Positions 25,878 to 35,534 of a stretch of 64,000 nt of DNA are shown piece after piece (the stretch's first letter is position 1; the number at the start of each line of letters is the position of its first letter). Made by a program: the position numbers and the translations under genes. Source of the stretch: Rhodonellum psychrophilum GCM71 = DSM 17998. Its GTDB lineage: Bacteria > Bacteroidota > Bacteroidia > Cytophagales > Cyclobacteriaceae. The stretch covers positions 1-64,000 of the forward strand of contig NZ_KB906690.1 of the NCBI RefSeq assembly GCF_000381545.1, written 5' to 3'. The notes below the pieces were generated by a model, which saw only the letters and a program-made list of their open reading frames with translations, had not been told where the DNA came from and searched no databases.

Positions 25878-27101
25878 TTACGATTTTGTAAGTTGTTTGG
25901 CAATATCTGTTTGATAAGCGGTCCATGCAGGGATCAAAGAGGCAATAAAGCCCACACCTATCGCAAATGCCAATATCAGGAATTCTTCCTTAAGGAATAC
26001 AGCTGCCGTAAGTCCTCCCAAAACGCCTTGTTCATTTTGCATAACGAGTATGGCTAGGAAAAGGTGCCCAATGGCAATTCCCAGTAAAGCCCCAAGGAAA
26101 GTCAAAATCACTCCTTCCAAAACAATATGCAAAAACAGCTGTCCACTCGATGCTCCTAAAGTTCTCATGACTGCCAAATCATATTTCCTTTCTTTAAGGG
26201 AATTGAAGAGCGCAATGAAAATACCAAGCCCGGCAATCACAATGATGACAATCGCCAGTCCTTGAATCACCTTCACCCCTACCCCCAGCAATTCAAACAA
26301 TCTTGAGATTTCAAAGGAAGGTGAGGCAGCCTGCAATGCACTTTTGCTATTGATCATTCGGGGGAGTTGCACCGCTGCGATTGGGTTACGGTATTGGAGG
26401 AGCAATGAGGTCACTTCCCGATCTTCCTCCGTTAACGGGAATCCCGTTTTGCTGACCGAAGCTTCCATTTTGGCGTGGTCATGTTCTTCATCATGGGTGT
26501 ACCAAACGGATTCAATGCTTGTCAGTATCAAATTATCCACCACATTCCCTTTGGGTTGTAAAATCCCGGTGACGCGATAAGGATGGGCATCATGTTCATG
26601 ACTGCTGCTTCCAATCCCATGGGAACCTATGAAATTATCCCCCAAATTCAACTTTAATTTTTTGGCAACTTCACTTCCCAGAACCACATCAAAAGGTTTT
26701 TCCCAAGCGCTTCCACCTTGAAAAGCCACTGTATACAATTCCAGATAATCATGATTGGTACCGACGATTCTAAAACCTTCATAATTGTCCCCCATTCCTA
26801 AAGGAATCACATTTTTAATCAGTCTGTTTTTAGAAATGGACTGAGCATCTTTCAAATCAATATTCCCAGTGGGATAATCAATGTGGTAAATACTGGAAAG
26901 GATCAATTGTAAAGGACTTCCTTTCGCCCCAACCACCAAGTCGATTCCCTTGGCATCTTGGGTCATTTTATTTTCAAATTGATCCTGAATCAAAATCAGC
27001 ACGGTGATGATGGCCAGTCCCAATGCCAGCAACAGGATATTGAGGCCGGTATTCAGAGGTTTGAATATCAGGTATTTCCAACTTAACTTCAACATGTTCA
27101 T
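25878..27101 (-). CDS. MacB/FtsX-type ABC transporter permease with His-rich loops
   Basis: A 407-residue permease: helix one at about 20-40, a large periplasmic domain (45-280), and three helices near 283-307, 330-360 and 375-400 with FtsX-type sequence (YDLAVMRTLGASSGQLFLHIVLEG). The periplasmic domain has two histidine and acid clusters, HGIGSSSHEHDAH (161-173) and THDEEHDH (202-209), that are not usual for lipoprotein or macrolide exporters and suggest metal sensing or binding. Its ATG overlaps the ATPase stop by four bases. With the ATPase it would form a mechanotransmission-type ABC complex in the inner membrane. Confidence 0.88.
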   Translation of the reverse strand: MNMLKLSWKYLIFKPLNTGLNILLLALGLAIITVLILIQDQFENKMTQDAKGIDLVVGAKGSPLQLILSSIYHIDYPTGNIDLKDAQSISKNRLIKNVIPLGMGDNYEGFRIVGTNHDYLELYTVAFQGGSAWEKPFDVVLGSEVAKKLKLNLGDNFIGSHGIGSSSHEHDAHPYRVTGILQPKGNVVDNLILTSIESVWYTHDEEHDHAKMEASVSKTGFPLTEEDREVTSLLLQYRNPIAAVQLPRMINSKSALQAASPSFEISRLFELLGVGVKVIQGLAIVIIVIAGLGIFIALFNSLKERKYDLAVMRTLGASSGQLFLHIVLEGVILTFLGALLGIAIGHLFLAILVMQNEQGVLGGLTAAVFLKEEFLILAFAIGVGFIASLIPAWTAYQTDIAKQLTKS

Positions 27102-27730
27102 AATGTACCTCCCACGATTACTTGATTGGAAATAAAATTCTTGACCCTTTGGTCGTGTGTGACGATTATCAGGGCCGCTTGGAATTTTTTGGCCTGCTCC
27201 TGCAAAAGTTTGATGACGATGGTGGCATTTTCATCATCGAGGCTGGAAGTGGGTTCATCCGCTAAGATGAGTTTGGGGCTGTTTGCCAGTGCTCTTGCGA
27301 TGGATACCCTTTGGGCTTCCCCTTCGCTTAGGGTGCTGATTTTTGATTTCCTCTTTTCGAAGATCCCCAATTCCCTCAATAGAGCCTCATTTTGTTTCCC
27401 CCTCTCCCCCACAAAAAAATTCGCCAAGCGTAAATTTTCCTCCACCGTTAAAGGAGCTAAGATGTGGGGTTTTTGAAAGATGATGCCAATGTTTTTTCCT
27501 CGGAATTTATCCAAACTCGCTCCTTTGAGTTGATACAAGGAAGAGCCTCCAATGATGACTTCCCCTGAAAGCGGTTTCAACAGCCCTCCAAGGATATTGA
27601 GGATGGTGGTTTTCCCACTTCCCGATTTGCCCAAAATCAAAAGTTCATCCCCTTCTTTCATTTGGATATCGGGAAACTCAAATTTTCGGACTTTGTCGTA
27701 ATTGAATTCAATGTTTTTTGCTGCAAGCAT
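27098..27730 (-). CDS. ABC transporter ATPase (LolD/MacB type)
   Basis: A 210-residue ATPase of the LolD/MacB/FtsE subfamily. Walker A is GKSGSGKT, the signature LSEGEAQRVSIARAL, Walker B LILADEPTSSLDDENA and the switch VTHD. The expected Q loop is FQKPHIL. It drives the permease encoded by the next, overlapping gene. The ATG at 27730 is used; it lies seven bases after the stop of the receiver-kinase gene, so the signalling genes and the transporter are very probably one operon. Confidence 0.92.
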   Translation of the reverse strand: MLAAKNIEFNYDKVRKFEFPDIQMKEGDELLILGKSGSGKTTILNILGGLLKPLSGEVIIGGSSLYQLKGASLDKFRGKNIGIIFQKPHILAPLTVEENLRLANFFVGERGKQNEALLRELGIFEKRKSKISTLSEGEAQRVSIARALANSPKLILADEPTSSLDDENATIVIKLLQEQAKKFQAALIIVTHDQRVKNFISNQVIVGGTL

Positions 27731-27737
27731 AATCAAA

Positions 27738-28916
27738 TTAATTGTTTATGGGTATGGAAAGGGTAAATGTCGTCCCTTTGCCTTGTTCACTTAAAAAGGA
27801 TATTTCGCCTTGTAAAACATCGACGCTTTTTTTGACAATGGAAAGTCCCAATCCAGATCCCTCGATTATCCCGACGTTTTTTGCCCTGAAAAAACGGTCG
27901 TACAACTGGTCTTGTTCTGATTTTGGTATCCCAATCCCTCTGTCTTTGACAATGGCCTTGAGATGTCCCTCTTCGGCCCAGATCGAAAAATCGACTTCCT
28001 GGCCATCCTTGGAATATTTCAATGCATTCGATAGCAGATTCTCGAATATTTGGTAAAGCAATTCCACATCTGAAACGATGGTTTTGGGAATTTTACCCAT
28101 CATCAAATTGATTTTAACATCATGTTCAGATCCGGCTTTGACCACATCGATAATTTCATTGATAAAGGCCCCTGTAAACATCTTCTTCGGTTTGTAATCA
28201 ATCTTGTTGGCATCTGCCTTGCCAAAAAACAGGACAGAGGTCAACAGATTGTTGAGACTTCTTACTGAATTCTCTATTTTCTGGGCATGTTTGGCAATTT
28301 TTATTTTGAAGGGATGGTCCTTTTCTGCATACATTTGAAGCAATTGGGCAGAGCTCAAGATGGAGGTCAAAGGAGTTTTGAAACCATGCGAAACGTTCAA
28401 CACGATTCTTGATTTTAACTCACCGATTTCCCTTTCCTTCTCCAATGCTCTGGTCAATTCTTTGTTGGCTTCATGCAAGTCGGCCGTCCGCTGTCTTACT
28501 TTTTCCTCCAACTCATTGTTGAGCTTTTGAAGTTCTTTTTCCTTCCGGTCCTTAAAAATGGCCAACTCGATCACCATGTTCAACTCCCGGATATTGAAGG
28601 GCTTGATCACGTAGGCACTTGGATTGGTACCCACCACTTTGGTGAGTGTTTCCGCATCCGAACTTGCACTCAAGTACACTACTGGGATATCATATTTTTC
28701 ATTGATGATTTCAGTGGTCTTGATGCCATCAAGCTCCCCTGCGAGATTGATGTCCATCATGACAATGTCTGCTGGGTTTTCGGCCAAGATTTCCAGCGCT
28801 CTATCACCAGAATCCGATATCCCTATGATTTGGTGATTGTTTTTTTCAAGTGCTTTTTTAAGCAATAGCGCTGACACATGATCATCTTCTGTAATCAAAA
28901 TCCTAAGTGGAAACAT
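27738..28916 (-). CDS. receiver-histidine kinase hybrid (N-terminal receiver)
   Basis: A 392-residue protein with a receiver domain first (about 4-120: EDD, phospho-acceptor Asp55 in VMMDIN, YLSAS, VIKPF), then a long coiled coil (125-165) and a histidine kinase. The H box reads NVSHGFKTPLT (His177), with Gly in place of the usual Glu after the histidine. N, G1 and G2 boxes are present (LLSNALKYS, KDRGIGIP, GSGLGLSI). It can both receive and donate phosphate but has no DNA-binding part. It lies 29 bases after the large sensor kinase and just before the ABC genes, so it likely forms a relay with that kinase. Confidence 0.9.
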   Translation of the reverse strand: MFPLRILITEDDHVSALLLKKALEKNNHQIIGISDSGDRALEILAENPADIVMMDINLAGELDGIKTTEIINEKYDIPVVYLSASSDAETLTKVVGTNPSAYVIKPFNIRELNMVIELAIFKDRKEKELQKLNNELEEKVRQRTADLHEANKELTRALEKEREIGELKSRIVLNVSHGFKTPLTSILSSAQLLQMYAEKDHPFKIKIAKHAQKIENSVRSLNNLLTSVLFFGKADANKIDYKPKKMFTGAFINEIIDVVKAGSEHDVKINLMMGKIPKTIVSDVELLYQIFENLLSNALKYSKDGQEVDFSIWAEEGHLKAIVKDRGIGIPKSEQDQLYDRFFRAKNVGIIEGSGLGLSIVKKSVDVLQGEISFLSEQGKGTTFTLSIPINN

Positions 28917-28945
28917 ATACAATGATAGTTAAAGCTGGGTAATTT

Positions 28946-31900
28946 TCATTTAATTATGTTATCGGTTTTTTTAAAAGGCAAAAACACCTTGACGGTTGTC
29001 CCTTTGGATTGGGCACTTTCTATGTGGATGGTGCCGCCAAGTAATTCCACCAGGTTTTTTGTAATGGTCAATCCTAAACCAGAACCTTCAAAAGTCCTTC
29101 CGTATCCTTGGCTTTCCTGCTCAAATGGATTGAACAACTTTGACATGAATTCTTCGCTCATCCCAATCCCATTATCCCTGACTTCTAGGCAAATCTGCTG
29201 GTCCAATTCCTTTAGTTTTACGGTGATTAAACCATTTTTGGAATATTTGATGGCATTTCCTACAAGGTTGTTGACAATCATTTCGAAGTACCTTCGGTCA
29301 ATCATCCCTATCAATGATTTGGCCTCGAACTTTGCTGACAGCAGCAAACCTTTTTTGATCGCAAGGGATTTTAAAGGTAAAAGAATTTTTCCTAGAAAAT
29401 CATTAATATTGGTTTGCTTGTATACAATCTGCATTTTTTTGGCTTCGATTTTGGATAAATCTAAAATACCGTTGATCGTATTCAGCAATCTTTCTCCGGA
29501 TTCAAGGATGATTTCGAGCTGAGAAATCAAAGCTTGATCCCCCCGACGGTCCTGCATGATATTTTCGGTGGTTCCCAAAATCCCATTCAAAGGGGTCCGG
29601 ATCTCATGGCTCATGTTGGAAAGGAAATTGGATTTCAACTCACTGGCTTCTTCGGCCTTTTCTTTAGCAACCTTCAAGCCTCTTTCATAGCTTTTTTTCT
29701 CTCCTATATCCCTGATGACCCAAAGAAAAACAGAGTTTCCTTCTAAATCGGACTTAAGAATCGTGGCATAAAGTTCCACTTCCTTTGGCCCGTTTTTGAA
29801 GGGCATTGTCATCTCTAACGCAAAACCTTTCCCTTCTGAGGCAATTATTTGATTGAGAAATGCGGGTTTTTGGGTGAGATAAAAGTCAGGATCACTAAAG
29901 AGTTCAGGGAGACTTAAAGATTCAAGCTCCTTTTCAGACAAGCCTACCAATTTGGAAAAACTAGGGTTGACCGTAAGGATTTTACCACCTGTCAAAGTAA
30001 GCATCAGTCCATCTTTGGAACTGTTCCAAACATTTTTGAAATGATCTTCTGTGATTAATGCTTCCATTGTTTTTTGATCAATCGTCTTTTTCAAAATCCC
30101 TTGTTTTCGCAATTGGTCCAAAAACCTGTTCAACAGAAAACCGATCCCCAAAAAAAACAGGAGGATCAATCCCACGAACCAATTTTGCAAATAAAAGGGC
30201 TTTAAAATCAGGAAGGTGGGAGAAGTGATGATCTCCGAATACCCATGACCACCGATTCCCGCCTGCAACATCAACCTGTATTCCCCTGGCGGCAAATTAT
30301 TGAATACCAATAAATTGGACCTTGGGTTCTCCAATGTGACCCAATCATCTTGATAGCCTTCCAACATGTACTTTATCTCCAAATGTGAAAGCTGGAGAAA
30401 GCTAACGGCTCTGTATTTGATCTCCACAGAATTGGTGTTGTAAGGAATTTTATTCAAATCCGTTTTTTTGAAATTTGGATCTAGGATCTCCACACTCAAA
30501 ATATCCACAATCGGCGAATGGGGTTTTGTTTCATCTTCTTTGGGGTCATAAACTGAAAGTCCATTTTGCGTCCCGATCAAGATTTTCCCGTCTTCTCCTT
30601 CCACCAAGGCCCCGCGGTTGATTTCCGAACCCGCCAAGCCATTGGATTCCTCAAATTGCCTGACTATTCCGTTATTGACCATGAAAATCCCCTGATCCGT
30701 CCCAACCCAAAGATTGCTGTTTGCATCTTTTAGCAGCGCATAAACAGGCCTGTTTATCACCACACCATTCCAAGACATAAAATCGACCTTCCCCTTATGG
30801 TGATACATCAAGCCCAGCTCAGTGCCCAGCAAGAGTGTGTCTCCCGATTCCAAGTAATTGTACCCGATAACGTTGATGAATGAATCCGTTTCAACCACCA
30901 AATCCTGCGCTCTTGTATCGCCTGCTTGGACAAAAATCAACCTTCCGTCACTGAGAACGTCTATTTTTCTAAAAAAAAAGAAATCCTGATTCAACTTTCC
31001 CAAAAACTGGTTATTAATCTCATGCTCAAAATGCTTTGGTCCGGAATGATGGATAGAGGAAAGGTATATTTTTCCCCAACTCACAAAAAAAAGACTGTCG
31101 CCAATCGCTTTTATCGAATTAATATTCTCGTTCAACGGACTGGATGTATAGTCAAGTTTTAAATTTTTCGGGTCAAATCTTCCTATACCTGCGAGATTGG
31201 AGGAAAACCACACAATTCCATTTTTGTCCATGGAAAAATTGGTTATCCTATTCCGAGGTTGGCCAACCAATGATTTATCCTCCTGAAGGACTTTTTTCTT
31301 ACCATTTTCCCAAATCTCCAAACCATTGTTAAACCCAAGAAGATACTCGGCAGGCCCGATTTTTATAATAGCCGTTACTTCATCGTCCAGCAAAACCCCA
31401 GAGTTATAATTCAAAATCTTCAAGGAGTTTATATTCAACAGTCCTCGAAGAGAACCAATCCAAATAACACCCTCCCTTCCCACATAAGCTGTGGTTATAT
31501 AAAATGATTTTGTGGTATCACCAGAATTTATTTCAAATGCAGACCCTTGATTTGGATCATATTTATATAAATGGGAATTATAAAAATAAAAAACCTTCCC
31601 TTGGTCCACTTGTAGGTAGAAATGGTCGATTGGACTGTAGATATCCTTTGAAAAATTCTGATGGACGATTTTCTCGGGAATTGAAAAGCTTTTTCCATAC
31701 GCCAAATAATTTTCACCCAAAAAAAAGTATCCGCCAGTCTCTTCATCACTCCTGACAGAAACAACTGGAGCGGGGAGCTTTATTCCTTCGAATTCAAATG
31801 GTAGGAGGGCGTTATCCGAAAATCGAAAGATGGCTTTTTCAAAGAAAAGGTAAATGCTTCCCTTATCATTGAAAAGGCCAACAAAGGAACCGTCCCGGCT

Positions 31901-32392
31901 TAGATTATTTTTTATTGTGACCCAGTTTTTTGAATGAATATCGGTAAAGGAAGTTTCCCCATCAGAAACGAGAAAAAACACCTTTTCGGCTCCCTCCCCC
32001 CCTACAGCAAACTTAATTCTGTTGAGCTTTTTTTCATCAAACGATTTTGGGAAAAAGAATTCAAACCATTGGTTTTGGCTAAAATAAAATGCCTTGGGAG
32101 CCCCAAATGTGCTGTATACCCAAATGAAACCGTTCTCATCTTTGAAAAAATTACTTTTTGCGGAAAGCTGGCTTTGAATGGTGTCCGGCAGGGGGTAAGT
32201 ATTGAATCCATCGGAATAAAAAATTCCTGATGCAGTAGTGAACCACATCAAACCCATATCGTCCTGCAAAATCCCGGAAATATTATTGGATGGCAATTCT
32301 ACCCCTCTAATCTGTCGATTGAACTGATAGGATTGCGAAAATGCCTGATGGAGGCAAATAAGGCATAAAAAAAAGAGTAGGTTTTTCTTCAT
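28946..32392 (-). CDS. propeller-type sensor histidine kinase with PAS domain
   Basis: A 1148-residue sensor. A signal peptide (ending HQAFSQ) leads into a large periplasmic region of about 700 residues with two-component propeller repeats (for example DDMGLMWFTTASGIFYSDGF, DANSNLWVGTDQGIFMVNNG) and a Y_Y_Y domain (YMLEGYQDDWVTLE). One membrane helix follows (about 727-750), then a PAS domain (795-900), and the kinase core with H box NMSHEIRTPLNG (His929) and GSGLGLTI. It lacks the C-terminal receiver and AraC domain found in classic hybrid systems of gut Bacteroides. Its likely partner is the receiver-kinase encoded next. It is the first gene of the run that ends with an ABC transporter. Confidence 0.92.
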   Translation of the reverse strand: MKKNLLFFLCLICLHQAFSQSYQFNRQIRGVELPSNNISGILQDDMGLMWFTTASGIFYSDGFNTYPLPDTIQSQLSAKSNFFKDENGFIWVYSTFGAPKAFYFSQNQWFEFFFPKSFDEKKLNRIKFAVGGEGAEKVFFLVSDGETSFTDIHSKNWVTIKNNLSRDGSFVGLFNDKGSIYLFFEKAIFRFSDNALLPFEFEGIKLPAPVVSVRSDEETGGYFFLGENYLAYGKSFSIPEKIVHQNFSKDIYSPIDHFYLQVDQGKVFYFYNSHLYKYDPNQGSAFEINSGDTTKSFYITTAYVGREGVIWIGSLRGLLNINSLKILNYNSGVLLDDEVTAIIKIGPAEYLLGFNNGLEIWENGKKKVLQEDKSLVGQPRNRITNFSMDKNGIVWFSSNLAGIGRFDPKNLKLDYTSSPLNENINSIKAIGDSLFFVSWGKIYLSSIHHSGPKHFEHEINNQFLGKLNQDFFFFRKIDVLSDGRLIFVQAGDTRAQDLVVETDSFINVIGYNYLESGDTLLLGTELGLMYHHKGKVDFMSWNGVVINRPVYALLKDANSNLWVGTDQGIFMVNNGIVRQFEESNGLAGSEINRGALVEGEDGKILIGTQNGLSVYDPKEDETKPHSPIVDILSVEILDPNFKKTDLNKIPYNTNSVEIKYRAVSFLQLSHLEIKYMLEGYQDDWVTLENPRSNLLVFNNLPPGEYRLMLQAGIGGHGYSEIITSPTFLILKPFYLQNWFVGLILLFFLGIGFLLNRFLDQLRKQGILKKTIDQKTMEALITEDHFKNVWNSSKDGLMLTLTGGKILTVNPSFSKLVGLSEKELESLSLPELFSDPDFYLTQKPAFLNQIIASEGKGFALEMTMPFKNGPKEVELYATILKSDLEGNSVFLWVIRDIGEKKSYERGLKVAKEKAEEASELKSNFLSNMSHEIRTPLNGILGTTENIMQDRRGDQALISQLEIILESGERLLNTINGILDLSKIEAKKMQIVYKQTNINDFLGKILLPLKSLAIKKGLLLSAKFEAKSLIGMIDRRYFEMIVNNLVGNAIKYSKNGLITVKLKELDQQICLEVRDNGIGMSEEFMSKLFNPFEQESQGYGRTFEGSGLGLTITKNLVELLGGTIHIESAQSKGTTVKVFLPFKKTDNIIK

Positions 32393-32470
32393 AGACCGAC
32401 CAATGCACCCTCTAATTTAGAAAAAGATATGGTTAGTGTAAATTAAATCGATATTGTTTGCCATTTCTTT

Positions 32471-32499
32471 TTGAGTAAGGGCTTATTCTTTTAATTTTG
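32471..32499 (+). promoter_or_regulatory. sucD promoter
   Basis: TTG (32471-32473), an 18-base spacer and TAATTTTG (32492-32499), 23 bases before the sucD ATG. Confidence 0.7.
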
Positions 32500-32522
32500 T
32501 AGCAAACTATAAAAATCGCAGA

Positions 32523-33404
32523 ATGAGTGTTTTAGTCAATAAGAATTCGAAAGTGATCGTGCAAGGGTTTACAGGCTCGGAAGGTTCCTTCCATGCACAG
32601 CAAATGATAGAATATGGAACGAACGTTGTAGGAGGAGTAACTCCAGGCAAAGGCGGTTCTACACATCTTGAAAAACCTGTTTTCAACTCTGTCGAAGAAG
32701 CTGTTCAAAAGACTGGAGCGGATACCTCCATCATTTTTGTTCCACCAGCTTTTGCAGCAGATGCCATCATGGAAGCTGCTGACGCAGGCATCAAGGTTGT
32801 GATTGCAATCACCGAAGGAATTCCTGTTGCGGACATGATGAAAGCAAAACCTTACATCAAGGAAAGAGGGACCATCCTTATCGGCCCAAACTGCCCTGGT
32901 GTAATCACACCTGGTGAAGCAAAAGTTGGAATCATGCCTGGTTTCGTTTTCAAGCCAGGAAGAATCGGTATTGTCTCTAAATCCGGAACACTTACTTACG
33001 AAGCCGCTGACCAAGTAACAAAGGCTGGATTGGGAATCTCAACAGCCATCGGAATCGGTGGAGATCCGATCATCGGAACCTCTACAAAGGAAGCCGTGGA
33101 AATGCTGATGAACGATCCTGAAACAGATGCAATCGTAATGATCGGCGAAATCGGTGGAAACTATGAAGCCGAAGCAGCCATCTGGGTGCGTGAAAACGGA
33201 AACAGAAAGCCAGTTGTGGGCTTCATCGCAGGCAAGACTGCTCCAGCCGGAAGAAGGATGGGCCATGCAGGTGCTATTATCGGTGGTGCGGATGATACGG
33301 CCGATGCCAAAATCAGAATTTTGAAAGCAAACGGTATCCTTGTGGCCGAATCTCCTGCCGAGATCGGATCCGTAATGGCGAAAGCCATGGGAATCGAAGC
33401 ATAA
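32523..33404 (+). CDS. sucD: succinyl-CoA synthetase (succinate--CoA ligase) alpha subunit
   Basis: A 293-residue subunit of the TCA-cycle ligase. The CoA-binding Rossmann part holds [20 protein letters not shown], and the phosphorylated histidine is about His248 in [25 protein letters not shown] is also typical. It pairs with SucC to form ATP or GTP from succinyl-CoA; sucC is not adjacent, which is common in Bacteroidota. It stands alone with its own promoter and terminator. It is metabolically next to methylmalonyl-CoA mutase, whose product is succinyl-CoA. Confidence 0.95.
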   Translation: MSVLVNKNSKVIVQGFTGSEGSFHAQQMIEYGTNVVGGVTPGKGGSTHLEKPVFNSVEEAVQKTGADTSIIFVPPAFAADAIMEAADAGIKVVIAITEGIPVADMMKAKPYIKERGTILIGPNCPGVITPGEAKVGIMPGFVFKPGRIGIVSKSGTLTYEAADQVTKAGLGISTAIGIGGDPIIGTSTKEAVEMLMNDPETDAIVMIGEIGGNYEAEAAIWVRENGNRKPVVGFIAGKTAPAGRRMGHAGAIIGGADDTADAKIRILKANGILVAESPAEIGSVMAKAMGIEA

Positions 33405-33428
33405 TCCATATTCATTTAATGGAAATGA

Positions 33429-33467
33429 AAACCGCTGAAGGAAAAATTTTCTTCAGCGGTTTTTTTT
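33429..33467 (+). terminator. sucD terminator
   Basis: A 12-bp stem (AAACCGCTGAAG at 33429-33440, CTTCAGCGGTTT at 33451-33462) followed by T residues. Confidence 0.85.
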
Positions 33468-33550
33468 CAGCCTATTGGTGAGATATTCCAGCCAGGCTTA
33501 ATTCGAGCCTGAACCACTCTTGATTCTTTCCGGGTAATTTAAAATTACAC

Positions 33551-33558
33551 TATCTTTG
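33551..33558 (+). promoter_or_regulatory. -7 box of the ABC-F gene
   Basis: TATCTTTG lies 20 bases before the ATG at 33579. The -33 element is weak (TTC at 33528-33530). Confidence 0.4.
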
Positions 33559-33578
33559 CCGCTTCAAAATCCCAATTT

Positions 33579-35210
33579 ATGATTTCAGTAGATGCCCTTA
33601 CCGTAATACATGGAGGTACGCCGCTTTTCAGTAACGTATCCTTCGCCATCAATGAAAATGACAAAATCGCCCTGATGGGCAAAAATGGCGCAGGTAAATC
33701 CACCATGCTCAAAATCATCGCAGGCGCAGCAAAACCAAGTTCCGGAGGCATTTCCGCCCCCAAGGATGCGATCATTGCCTATTTGCCCCAGCATCTTTTG
33801 ACTTCGGATGACTGTTCGGTATTTGAAGAGACGGCCAAGGCTTTTGCCTCCTACCTGAGCATGAAAACCGAAATCGAAGCATTGAATGAAGAATTGACGG
33901 TCCGGACGGATTATGAATCCGATGAATACTACAAAATTATCGAGAAGGTGTCCGAACTCAGCGAGAGTTTTTATGCAATCGAAGAAATCAACTATGAAGC
34001 CGAAATTGAGAAGGTTTTGTTGGGACTGGGATTTGTCAGAGAAGATTTCAAGAGACAGACTTCCGAGTTTTCGGGGGGATGGAGAATGCGGCTGGAACTG
34101 GCCAAGATCCTTCTGCAAAAACCCGATTTGGTCTTGCTGGATGAGCCTACCAACCATTTGGACATTGAGTCCATCCAATGGCTGGAGGAATTTTTGACCC
34201 AAAAGGCAAAAGCCGTAGTGGTGATTTCCCACGACAGGGCATTTGTGGACAAGATCACCACCAGGACCATCGAAGTGACGATGGGCAGAATATACGATTA
34301 CAAAGCAAAATACAGCCATTACCTGGAACTCCGCAGGGAGCGAAGGGAGCACCAGCAAAAAGCCTTTGACGAACAACAGAAGATGATGGCGGACGTACAG
34401 CAGTTCATCGATCGCTTCAAGGGTACTTATTCCAAAACCCTACAAGTACAATCCCGTGTGAAAATGCTGGAGAAACTGGACATCGTGGAAATCGATGAAG
34501 TGGACAGCTCCGCATTGAAATTGCGCTTTCCCCCATCACCCAAATCGGGCAAATATCCCGTGTTGGCAGAGGATTTATCCAAATCCTACGGGGACCATGT
34601 GGTTTTCAAAAATGCCACGATGACCATCGAAAGAGGCGAAAAAGTCGCTTTTGTGGGGAAAAACGGAGAAGGAAAATCCACCATGATCAAAGCCATCATG
34701 GCTGAAATAGATTTTGAAGGCAAATGTGAATTGGCCCACAATACCATGATCGGGTATTTCGCCCAAAACCAAGCCTCACTGCTCGATGAAAGCCAGACGG
34801 TTTTCGACACCGTAGACGGAATCGCTGTGGGCGAAATACGTAAAAAAATCAAGGATATGCTTGGCGCATTTATGTTTGGCGGGGAAGATTCCATGAAAAA
34901 GGTCAAAGTACTCTCTGGTGGGGAAAAAACAAGATTGGCCATGATCAAACTTCTTCTGGAACCCGTCAATCTCTTGATTCTCGATGAACCTACCAATCAC
35001 CTCGACATGAAGACCAAGGACATCATCAAAGATGCCTTGAAAGCTTTTGACGGTACATTGATCATCGTTTCCCACGACAGGGACTTTTTGGACGGTTTGG
35101 TGACAAAGGTTTTTGAGTTTGGGAATAAAAGGGTGAAGGAACATTTTGAGGACATCAATGGATTCCTTAGAAACAAAAAACTGGAGAACCTGAAGGAAGT
35201 GGAGCGGTAA
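33579..35210 (+). CDS. ABC-F family ATPase (YbiT/Uup-like)
   Basis: A 543-residue soluble protein with two ABC domains and no membrane part. The first Walker A is GKNGAGKST, the second GKNGEGKST; signatures are FSGGWRMRLELAKI and LSGGEKTRLAMIKL; Walker [11 protein letters not shown] and [11 protein letters not shown]. The linker between the domains (about 230-310) is long and charged, as in translation factors of this family that bind the ribosomal E site. The exact subgroup and role (ribosome rescue, antibiotic protection) are not clear. A second ABC-F protein (EttA) is encoded at 47.9-49.7 kb. Confidence 0.9.
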   Translation: MISVDALTVIHGGTPLFSNVSFAINENDKIALMGKNGAGKSTMLKIIAGAAKPSSGGISAPKDAIIAYLPQHLLTSDDCSVFEETAKAFASYLSMKTEIEALNEELTVRTDYESDEYYKIIEKVSELSESFYAIEEINYEAEIEKVLLGLGFVREDFKRQTSEFSGGWRMRLELAKILLQKPDLVLLDEPTNHLDIESIQWLEEFLTQKAKAVVVISHDRAFVDKITTRTIEVTMGRIYDYKAKYSHYLELRRERREHQQKAFDEQQKMMADVQQFIDRFKGTYSKTLQVQSRVKMLEKLDIVEIDEVDSSALKLRFPPSPKSGKYPVLAEDLSKSYGDHVVFKNATMTIERGEKVAFVGKNGEGKSTMIKAIMAEIDFEGKCELAHNTMIGYFAQNQASLLDESQTVFDTVDGIAVGEIRKKIKDMLGAFMFGGEDSMKKVKVLSGGEKTRLAMIKLLLEPVNLLILDEPTNHLDMKTKDIIKDALKAFDGTLIIVSHDRDFLDGLVTKVFEFGNKRVKEHFEDINGFLRNKKLENLKEVER

Positions 35211-35270
35211 GAAACCCCACTTTGTTTCATTCTGCATTAATTTCCACTTTTGCGGAAAAACTTGATAAGG

Positions 35271-35309
35271 AAAAAAAACGGCTCAGATCTTTCGATTCTG
35301 AGCCGTTTT
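35271..35309. terminator. bidirectional terminator after the ABC-F gene
   Basis: A 13-bp stem (AAAACGGCTCAGA at 35275-35287, TCTGAGCCGTTTT at 35297-35309) flanked by A and T runs, between convergent genes. Confidence 0.85.
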
Positions 35310-35344
35310 GATTTAAACCTTTTTTAAGACCAATTCTGTTCCAA

Positions 35345-35488
35345 CATGAAACTGCTTAATAATCAGTCAATTTTAAACTGTTTGTGACTTTACCGAATCG
35401 GCGCTATGCCTTATTCTCCCAATAGCCTGATTTTCTTGCGGTATCAACACCCAATGGGAAACCTAGTGCATGTTTCGTGTTAAATTCT
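35345..35488 (+). repeat. dispersed intergenic repeat, copy A
   Basis: The best-preserved copy of a repeat found five times in this window. Its core holds CCAATAGCCTGATTTTCTTG, then after some 15 bases CCCAATGGGAAACCTAGTGC and TTTCGTGTTAAA. Copy A also keeps the left part with CTTAATAATCAGTC. It lies downstream of the ABC-F gene in the same orientation. Confidence 0.75.
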
Positions 35489-35534
35489 CCTCTTCCGGGA
35501 CACTTCAAGATTTCTGGATAAATCCCCCTCTATT

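Larger units (their letters stand above)
35211..35534. other. intergenic gap between convergent genes, with terminator and repeat
   Basis: No gene is seen. The gap holds a strong bidirectional terminator (35275-35309) and copy A of the dispersed repeat (35345-35488), each listed separately. Confidence 0.7.
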
